From positions 222,044,532-222,108,531 of the forward strand of contig CM069432.1 of the NCBI GenBank assembly GCA_035610365.1: a DNA stretch of 64,000 nt. Reading direction: 5' to 3'. The stretch's first letter is position 1; each line of letters begins with the position of its first letter. This document shows, piece after piece, positions 55,778 to 64,000 of this stretch. Source of the DNA: Aquatica leii (taxonomy: Eukaryota > Arthropoda > Insecta > Coleoptera > Lampyridae). The notes under the pieces were generated by a model, which worked only from the letters and a program-made list of their open reading frames with translations, was not told the origin of the DNA and did no database searches. The position numbers and the translations under genes were made by a program.

Positions 55778-58120
55778 CAGTGATTCCCAAAATGATCCCT
55801 ACGGGCCCCCATGGGTATCCGGGATCATTCAGAGAGTATATGGAAAATTAACATTGATTTGAAGGTCTCTGAACCAAGTCGGGAATCCGCACAAGGTTTA
55901 ATAAAAAAAATTGATTAACATGGAAGTTAAAATAAATAACAATAAATAAATTATAAGCTATTTTTGCGTCCTAACTAAAACATAAATATAGAGAGGTGCA
56001 TAAAATATAAGTAATAACAGACATCGCGGTGAGTCAGGCCTATCTATACAGGTTTATACAGGAACGCAATAGAGCCGATACCTGCACCAACTTGTCTATA
56101 ATGATGAAGTGCATACAACAACTTTTTCTAGTCTTGGAAAAAAAGTAGTATAATTTTTTGTGTTGTTACGGAGATAGCGTACTTCCGTTACGTCAGTATA
56201 TTTAAACAAAATAATTTTTTTTTAAATTTATATTTAAGTAAAATTATATTCTTATTTAAGTTGATTAAAAAACCATATTAAGTTTTATAATTTAAATAAC
56301 AAATTATAACTTATAACTTTATATTAGTTTTTATTTTGTTTACTTCCGCAAATTAATTAATTTTTGAATTAATTATTTTTCTTGAAAAATTAATTGCTAC
56401 CGAGTGAGTGACATTAACATGTAATTTTGTGTTTACATCTCAAATAATAAAAAAGGCGTTACATTGCAGCATTTTATTTAAACTAATTATTGTAATTAGC
56501 ACTGGTTTGTTGCAAATACAAACTTTTATATATTTGTTTGGGTCCCTTTTTGAGATAACAATGAGTGAGCCGAAGAAAAAAATGCAAACAATACATATAC
56601 AATACAAATATATGAAATATGGATTTATTCAGTCATCAGAAAATAGAACTTTACCCATGTGGCTTCTATGTAACAAAACGATGTCAAACGATTCAATAAA
56701 ACCTTCTTAGCATTTAATAGAAACCCATAAAAACGAAAAAAAAATATTTAATGTTTTTTTAAAAGAATCAAAAAAAAATATTTGAAAACACCGACATTGC
56801 AAGAACTTATAGGAACAACATCTAAGAGAGATAACGATAAACTGTGTGACATTTTTTTAATGACTACAAAATCCGGAAAACCACACATCATTGGTAAAAA
56901 ATTTATTCTACTAGCTGTAAGTGAGGTAATACGATGCGTGTTGTACAAAACTGCTTTTAGCTTACGTTGGATTTGTAAAAAAATTTTCCAAGGATTGTTA
57001 CTTACTAAATGTTTGAAAACTGATACAAAAAGTGAAATATTATTCATTGAATTAAAAATATTTTTTGATGTAAAAACTATATCCTTGACTAATATCATCT
57101 CCGTTGCTACTGACGGTGCTCCGGAAATAGTAAAACAATAACAAGGCTTTCTGGCATACATTTGCTCAACTTTGTTTGGAAAATGATGATGACTATAACA
57201 GTTTACTACTTAACATAGAAGTTTGTTGGTTATCTAAAAGTGCATGTTTAGATTGCTTCTATTCGCTCTTTGATCCAGTGCTGAAATTCCTGGAGAGTAA
57301 AGACAATGATTTGCGGCACAATTTAATTATTTCAAACATTAACATGGCTTATATGACTGATTTACTTGCCAAATTTAACGCGACTAATTTAAAACTACAA
57401 AGTAACACATTAATAAAAGTTAAAACTGTAATAGCTGCGTGTGTTGCAAAATTTTTGCTGTACAAACAAATCTTGAAAAGTGGAGAATGTTCTGTTTCCA
57501 AATCTTTCAAAATTGCAAAACAGATATGAAGATTTTTTTGCTTATTCTCAACACTTAACGGCGCTTCATTCGGAACTTCACTAAAAATTTGAAGACATAT
57601 TTCACTTGGATTTTTAAACTCAGATCACAAATACAGATGTGCACATACTAATACAGAAGAAACCTATTTCCTACAAATGAGGAGCTGAAATCCATGATGA
57701 AACAAGGATACGACAACTTCTGGTTACAAAAACAGATTCTACTTTTATATCCAGCGTTATGGGTTATTGTACAGAAGCTGTTGATTGCTCTTCCGTTTTC
57801 CTATTTGGTAGAAAGTGGATTCAGTGCCGTTATGAACCTCTTCACAAAAAAACCGATTAAAAGTTATTACTCGTGAAGATTTGCAGTTGCCGCTTACAAA
57901 CATTCAGTCGGATAAATATACACATAAAATCCCATCAGGTTCATGCAAGTCATTAATATTTTTTGCATTTTAAAACAAAAATTTTAATTTCAGTAAGACA
58001 TCAAAGCTAAATTTGTAATTTTTCTATTATGCATTTATGTAGTTTTTTCACTCAGGTGTCCGTGGGCAAGTTTAGACTATGAAAAGGAGTTCGTAAGCCA
58101 AAAGAGTTTCTGGATTGTTG
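55778..58120 (+). mobile_element. hAT transposon of the ZBED5/SCAND3 type, dead
   Basis: About 2.34 kb. The left end CAGTGATTCCCAAAATG is a typical hAT terminal repeat; the right end, GAGTTTCTGGATTGTTG, is a decayed counterpart (many transition-like changes). The outside bases (GTTTAGAT left, TGTATATA right) do not give a clean 8-bp target duplication. Transposase pieces in order lie between. Boundaries are probable, not certain. Confidence 0.7.
56562..57895 (+). pseudogene. hAT transposase (ZBED5/SCAND3-like)
   Basis: 56562-56710 encodes MSEPKKKMQTIHIQYKYMKY and then LPMWLLCNKTMSNDSIKPS, the BED-type zinc finger (C-x2-C expected; only one Cys kept), with HLIETHKN after a stop. 56782-57141 is open for 119 codons, including MTTKSGKPHIIGKKFIL and LTNIISVATDGAPEIVK (catalytic-core TDGAP motif). 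A segment between CGTNxx and TDTKSE is deleted, removing the region of the first catalytic Asp. 57176-57529 (117 codons) has EVCWLSKSACLDCFYSLFD and MAYMTDLLAKFNATNLKLQ. 57694-57876 has GYDNFWLQKQILLLYPALWV and LPFSYLVESGFSAV, the hAT dimerisation C-terminus, and the frame shifts to RLKVITREDLQLPLTNIQSD. Frameshifts and stops: inactive. Minus-strand frames here are shadows. Confidence 0.85.
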
Positions 58121-58124
58121 TGTA

Positions 58125-59555
58125 TATATTTTTTTTTTGTTATTCTGATTTTGTTAACAATTTTTACATAAATAAATTCTATTTTAAATTGAAATAATTG
58201 TTTTTTTTTATATATTTTAAATGTATGTATTTATGTTAATTAATATAACTTTGAGATGACGACGACGCTTCAGTAGTTTGTGTGGATTTCTATATTTCGA
58301 AAAAAATGTAGGTCTTGGAGCGAACATAGATGTCGAAAGTAATTTTTTTGATAATGTACTAAAACGTAATTACAGTATTGAGTAAATATATGCAGTATGT
58401 AAATATACAGTCCATTTTTTTACCTACTAATATGTCGACCTCATGTTAACTTATGTATCTCTGTAGGTTTGATGAACTGATCTCTTAAAAAAATGGATTC
58501 TTAATAGGTTTAAAAAAGTGTTGTTACCATATTGTGCTCTAAAAGTAAAAATTTTAAAAATATAACCTATAAGGAATGCATACTAAATGTGTATATATAA
58601 AAAAACAGTATAAAGTTTATTAACAATAATGTTATATAAATTTAATTACAAATTTTTAAATAATACTAATTTACATAGTTTTTCTTATTGGTTCTCATGT
58701 AATATATTTATTAATAGATTTGGTTGTTGTGCGTCTTGATCGTTCATTGTGTATCTAATTAAAATTTTATTTGATTATTAATATTCCTGCTTACGAATTA
58801 AAAAACAACGTGTTTGTTCGTTTTGTGGGTGGTTTTTTTGTCAGATGGCATAATAACAAAAAAAACGATGCGGAATTTAAAAATCGTTTATATACAATTA
58901 CAGATTCAGAACACCAAAAACACTTTACAAAATTGTCACTATATTATGAAATTTACAACACAAAAACAATTACGTAAACATAACCTTCTCTGACTCTTCA
59001 AATTATTATGCAAAAAATGAGTGCGCGATAATCAATTATCTTTAAAATTTGTAAAACATTGTAAAAGTAGGCATTTAATGAAAAGATGGCAGATGTCAGT
59101 TTGACATAAAATAAAATAATTATTGTAATAACATACATATTATTATTGATCAGAATGTGCGGCTGAACATTTTACACGAAAAAAATTATACTCCTTCTTA
59201 ACTTATGTTTTCCTGTATCTCTGAAATAACTTTTTATTTATGATCATGAAAAACACATTCTGCTACAAAATGTACATAACTAAAACAATATGCAGATGCT
59301 TACTTTAAAAGTGTTTCTATTAAATATTTAAATTATTTAATACAGAAAAAAGTGCAAAAATCAAGTAGCCATGCTAAAATAACAAATAACTTTGACATTT
59401 GAACACTGTCATACTAATTTTGTTTTTGTAAAAAATGGTTTTATTAAGAAAAACAAGAAAGAATGGCATTTGTAATGGCATACATTAAAGGTACGTCTTG
59501 TCAAGATAAGTCAGATGGTCTACAGTTAACACCAAATAAATAATTTATATGTATG
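58125..59555. other. AT-rich region without supported gene
   Basis: 58771-58977 is open for 68 codons (contains FVRFVGGFFVRWHNNKKNDA) but matches no family that I know. Otherwise nothing recognised. Confidence 0.4.
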
Positions 59556-59559
59556 TTTG

Positions 59560-60275
59560 GTAGTTGAAGATGAGCGTCACTGCACTTTAACTATTTTCGC
59601 TGATAGATTCAAACGCGAAATATCCGTTTTAAAGCTATGAAAAAGGAAAACTATAAATCCTACAAAATCAAAAATGTTCATAAACTGCTCCCAAGAAACT
59701 ATCTGTCTAGAATGGAATTTTGTAAATTATGCACGAAACAATGACGATGAAGGTATTTTAAATAGAATATTCTCCGATAAAACTACTTTTACGTAGCACG
59801 GAAAATTAAATAAACAAAACAGACGCTTTTGAGCACGTGAGAATTCCTACAAAATACGGGAGAATTATACACATTATCTGCAAAAAGTAAACGTTTGGAT
59901 GGGTATTGTAAGCAATTTCTTATTAGAGCCGTTTTTGATCGAGGGACGTCTAAATCAAAATAACTTCTAAGAATTACTGTAAATGCAGTTCGAGCCACGT
60001 CTAAATGATTTAAGACTAATTATTTTTCAGTAAGCATTTTCTCACAATCACCTATAATAAAAAAGTTTTTTGGTGAAATCTAAAGCTCGATTTTGATCCT
60101 ATAAATAGCCCACACAAAGCCCTAACTTGAGTCCCTTTGATTTGGAAAAAAACTATTCAAGAATTAAAAAAAACGTATAATAGAGAAGTGTAACTGTATT
60201 GTAGTTAGAGAATATATTAGATCGTTTAGGATATTGTCTAGAGTCAAAAGGAAAACATTTTGAACAATCAATTTA
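59560..60275 (+). pseudogene. Mariner-like transposase relic
   Basis: 59640-59740 reads KKENYKSYKIKNVHKLLPRN and then RMEFCKLC, the segment before the core. 59775-59960 gives SDKTTF (first catalytic Asp region), QNRRF-like sequence, then QKVNVWMGIVSNFLLEPFLI and EGRLNQNNF, followed by QFEPRLNDLRL to about 60020. Near 60115-60150, a SPxxTPLDF-like remnant marks the third acidic block. 60200-60270 in another frame, RENILDRLGYCLESKGKHFE, is the C-terminus. Plus strand, several frameshifts. This is a third mariner/IS630 lineage, different from those at 8.3, 9.8 and 29.7 kb. The open frame on the minus strand at 59789-59998 is a shadow. Confidence 0.75.
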
Positions 60276-60279
60276 AATT

Positions 60280-63200
60280 TGCAATATTCTTACATCTAAA
60301 AAGTTATTTTCTATTCTTAGCTCTATAATTAGCTATTATTAGAAATTATAGCTAGTTTCAAAATTAACTTCTTCCGCAAATTTCACAATAAATTAAATAA
60401 ACCCAGATACCCAGATGAAATGAAAGGTATAAATTTAGTGTACAAGACCTGGAAGAAAAACAATGCATCTGCTCAGGTGGGTGACTTGACCAGGTACTTT
60501 TTGACAGGATATTATATTGATTTTGTGATAATCTCTGTTACGTTTTTTTTTTTTGATCTGTCAATAAATAAATTATTATTATTATTATTATACAGTATTT
60601 GCAAGATATGCATTCTGTAGAAAAAAGTCTTTTATTTTTTAAATAAAAAATTGCATCAAGCCTACAGAGCAATTCAATCAATAGATGCATAATTTTTTAT
60701 ACTTTCATTATATTTCATGTGTATTTTTAATACAGTAAAGTGCTGCATTTGTGGAGTTTTGTCTTTTTTATCAAAATCTTCTACCCATTGTACTATTTTT
60801 AAGAATCCAAAACATATTGAGATTGTAACTGCCAAAACGTTTATCCAGGGCGTTCATATCCAAAATAAAACCTTGGTTACATTTTTTTACATTTTTAACA
60901 GCATTTTTTCTTATTTGTAAATGGTAAAAACTTTTTATTAAGAAATTTTCTGTACGCTACCTTAACGTTATGGATAACAGGATTGAGGTATTTAGTGAGA
61001 GAAAAACAATATGTACGTTTTCAAGTGTCAAGTTGTAATGATACGTGGCGTTATGCAAAACAAAACTTTTTTATTTTGTTTTTTTCATTTTTTGGTAAAT
61101 TTTTTTTAACCACGAACAACGAGGTTTTCTGCTTTTCTCAACAATTGACCGATTTTCCTTTTCTCTCTTTATATTTGCGGAAATGTCAATATTTGTTTAC
61201 AAGTACATTGATTTTTGTTTAGAGCAAATGTTTGATTTATCATTGCAAAGCAAAAAAGTTCGGATTCGTCAACATTTTTATTAAATAGTCTTACAATATT
61301 GATATTAAAAGTTTTGTTCTAAGCTGACTTCACAAATATTTTGAAAAAATTTTGCAAATCATTTATCTAAGGTTTTAAAACTCTTAAATTTTAAAATATT
61401 GACTGTTTCTAAAATTTTTGTGTTTATTAAAAGTTCAGTCATAAAAATGTTTTGAGGAAGTGCGACTTCCTGCTATATTTTCAAGAATGGGAAATACTCA
61501 ACGCTGATTAAAAAACAACAAAACACAGTGAAGAAAGTCATTACGTTTTCCACTGCTTGCACCCTATGAAATAATCTAATTTACTTTAGTGATAATGATG
61601 TGCAGTTGCCATAAATGTGGATAAATGCGATTGGCTACATTTATAATAATTAATAAATATCTATCAGAACTAAATAATGTCAACATATATCATAATGCAT
61701 TTTATAATGTTTAACTATTGTAAAGTCCAAATTTTAATAATTTGTGGTAAAATAGTATACATGATTCGTGGCGAAAGTTACTTTGTCTGGTACAACGGTT
61801 TAAAATACTTGAGCTACGGTCACATATTTCTAACTGCAATAATAGATTAAAAAAATTTAAGACTTAATTCAAATTGTTTTCTACCATAATGTTACTTGAC
61901 CTGAGTTTGTGTTAGGAACTATGCGTTAAATTTTATATATATTGGATAAAATGTAAATATAAAATTTTCTAATAATGCAATCGATTTAAATTAAGATTGT
62001 AATTGTGTTAATAAAACTGTAAATGTTTTATCTCAATAAACGTTAAAAACGATTAAGTTTTCTTGTTTGCATAAAGTTGAAGATGAAAACGTCTTTGAAA
62101 CAAAATGATTTAATTATTTCGTTAATACTAAAATAAAAACAAAAATTTTACTACAAAAAAAGTTAATTTTATTTACACAACATTATTATACAAATTAATG
62201 AAATAAAAAGGTTTAATCATAATAACAACTTTTATGATTTGTAATTAAAGAAGAAAATAATATAATTGGTAATTAAAACAAACTGATACACGTGTGATTT
62301 ATAAGATACTTTATCTATGACCTTTTGAGGTTGTACCGTGTTTAAATTGCACAAACAAATATTTAATCAACTATATTTTGGTAACCTGGTATTTAAATAA
62401 GCAACATCAAAATATATATTAAAACAACTATAATTAATGAAATTCTTTTTTTTATATTTTTTCATATACATACGGAAACTTTATAATAAAAATGATGTAA
62501 TTTAAATGTAAAAAACATACATTTTTTGTTTTAGTTTAATTAATTTTGGTATTTAATATAATGATAACAATAATGATATTTCATAAATCAATCAAACATT
62601 GATATTAGATTTAACTGCATTGTTGACAATTTCAACTTGGATCTGTAATAATTTTTAAACATAAATAACATAACAACATAAATTTTCAATAATGAAAATG
62701 GTATTTGGAAAACTGCTACCCATTGGTTCTTTAATAAATAAAACGCCACTAATCATGTCGACCACTTTCTCGTGATGCTGTCATGGTGTGTTAGGGGCGA
62801 GCGCAGCAAACTGGGTTAAAAATAGCAAACTAGGCTGCAAGGGTGAAGGTCTGAAACTACCTGTAGCGCGTTTTCCAATTTTTCTTTTATCTTTTTATTA
62901 TATTCAAGACAGTTTTCCGTAATATATTAATATCCGAAAAAACAATTTTAACCTAACATTTACTTTTTAATCCACAAAACATTATCGACAAAAATTAGTT
63001 AAATCCATTTGGAAATTTTAATTTATTCTGCATGAATAAAAATATCAAATAAAAGATTTAAAGAATAGAAAACAAAGCATAAATGAGATAATTTCATTTT
63101 TATCTTGAGCCGATACAATTCTAATTTTACTTGTACAATTAATGTTAAACATAATTTAAAGAAAATTGGCATAACTCAGCATGAACAGGTAATTGTCTCT

Positions 63201-63325
63201 CTGTGTGTATTTACGAATTACTTGATGCTTAAAAATTAAAAGTTCTAATTACAAATTCAATTCTGCATAAAATTGCCTTTGTCATGTAAAATGTTTATTG
63301 TATAGTAATTAAAACATTATTAATA
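60280..63325. other. AT-rich gene-free region
   Basis: Open frames of 66-79 codons at 60420-61222 are rich in Phe, Leu and Ile without recognised motifs. 62700-62880 is an isolated richer G+C patch (GGGGCGAGCGCAGCAAACTG) that may be a repeat fragment; no copy exists elsewhere in the window. Confidence 0.4.
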
Positions 63326-63329
63326 AAAC

Positions 63330-63408
63330 TTGTAATTAATGGAACATTATAAAAACAGCAAATAAATTATTATTATTTGCTGTTCTAATAATGTTCCATT
63401 AATTACAA
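63330..63408. repeat. Near-perfect 36-bp hairpin
   Basis: Arms 63330-63365 and 63373-63408 with a 7-base loop. TTGTAATTAATGGAACATTAT on the left pairs with ATAATGTTCCATTAATTACAA on the right, and AACAGCAAATAA with TTATTTGCTGTT; only the two bases between these blocks mismatch. Could be a tiny MITE or a structured RNA. AT-rich stems of this length arise rarely by chance. Confidence 0.85.
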
Positions 63409-63409
63409 A

Positions 63410-64000
63410 TTTTGAAAGTTTGTAACATCTTGTTTAAATACTTTATTATTAATAAACAACAATTAATATTTTCTAGAATTCAATTTTATTTTAAATAAAC
63501 AAACGCAAATAAAAAATGTCAAAGCATTAAACTTTGATTAATCATACTTATTTCTGTGGTTTATTAGATTAAATTCTAAACCGTTTCATTTTTACCCCGT
63601 GCTTTATTTTCTTGCTTCATCAATTGTAATTAAGTTGAAACAAACATAAAAATTGTAATTTAATTGTTGTTATTATACGATGAACAATAATAACAAATTT
63701 ATATTTCATCACTCAATCCAAAAAAGTATTTATTATTACAATACAGTGCATAGTATCATGTACTCTTCTGTAAAGAAATGTATATTACATAACGAGCATG
63801 GAAAGTGAGTGATATTGTACGAGTGATAATTTCGACGAAAGTCTCACAAGCAAACGATAGACACTTTTTAGCGAGTTTTGCACAGTATTTTTTTTACGAC
63901 ACTAAAAACAGTAACTTAAGTATTTTAAAAATATTTACTTTTTATAATCGTTAAAATTAATAGTAAGATTATTAATTTTTACTAAAAATGGGGGGTTTTA
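63410..64000. other. AT-rich non-coding DNA
   Basis: Nothing recognised up to the window edge. Confidence 0.45.

Noticed and set aside
56748-57161. 137-codon minus-strand frame
   Set aside because: It is antisense to the hAT transposase, whose plus-strand translation has clear family motifs.
58771-58977. 68-codon frame with FVRFVGGFFVRWHNN, considered as a retroelement piece
   Set aside because: No match to any RT, integrase or transposase block that I know, and no flanking repeats.
60983-61222. 79-codon frame, possible membrane protein
   Set aside because: T-rich codons, no ATG start, no motif and no similar sequence in the window.

Overview
This window looks like a transposon-rich, gene-poor stretch of an arthropod (probably insect) nuclear genome. 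It is very AT-rich (roughly a quarter to a third G+C by eye). No ordinary host gene can be supported with confidence. Almost every stretch with a protein-like signal is a broken copy of a transposable element, and the families represented (Penelope-like, Jockey, CR1-like, Ty3/Gypsy, BEL/Pao, Crypton, hAT, mariner/Tc1, P-like) are a typical arthropod mixture. I could not assign a species. Family calls rest on translating by eye and recognising conserved motifs, not on database searches.

Layout: 0-3.3 kb has a foldback MITE (875-1484), a dispersed SINE-like repeat (1622-2174) and the N-terminal half of a Crypton tyrosine recombinase (2.9-3.25 kb). 3.3-8.3 kb is empty AT-rich DNA. 8.3-10.4 kb has two different decayed IS630/Tc1-mariner transposases. 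14.2-15.6 kb joins a Penelope-like reverse transcriptase fragment to a Gypsy integrase. 16.1-18.6 kb has a nearly perfect 228-bp tandem duplication and a BEL/Pao relic (RT, integrase, C-terminal domain). 18.7-22.6 kb is a minus-strand Jockey LINE, split by the youngest element in the window: a 1.47-kb Penelope-like insertion (19014-20483) with a 13-bp target-site duplication, an open GIY-YIG endonuclease frame and 399-bp inverted arms. 26.6-29.2 kb holds two long direct repeats that look like LTRs. 29.7-30.25 kb is an internally deleted mariner. 31.4-33.7 kb is a shrunken Gypsy element with two ~146-bp LTRs, invaded by a Penelope fragment. 36.2-36.9 kb is a minus-strand BEL/Pao integrase. 37.6-39.6 kb (minus) is a copy of an uncharacterised repetitive arthropod gene family with a possible PIN/FEN-like nuclease segment. 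41.9-43.05 kb has a Penelope RT relic and the second SINE-like copy. 43.5-45.7 kb has a possible THAP exon and a minus-strand DDE transposase. 47.4-47.8 kb is the C-terminal half of a Crypton. 50-52.2 kb is a CR1-like LINE with an SGNH esterase-like ORF1 and an APE endonuclease, joined to a Penelope tail with a hammerhead-like motif. 54.8-55.3 kb is P-element-like, 55.8-58.1 kb is a whole but dead hAT (ZBED5/SCAND3 type), and 59.6-60.3 kb is another mariner. The last 3.7 kb is AT-rich with one strong 36-bp hairpin.

The elements do not form a shared pathway. What they give is a relative chronology. The Jockey and Gypsy copies are older and were used as landing sites. The Penelope family is the most recent and most frequent, with at least five recognisable pieces. 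The best-supported result is the nested insertion: removing the Penelope copy and one target-site repeat restores the Jockey reverse transcriptase frame.
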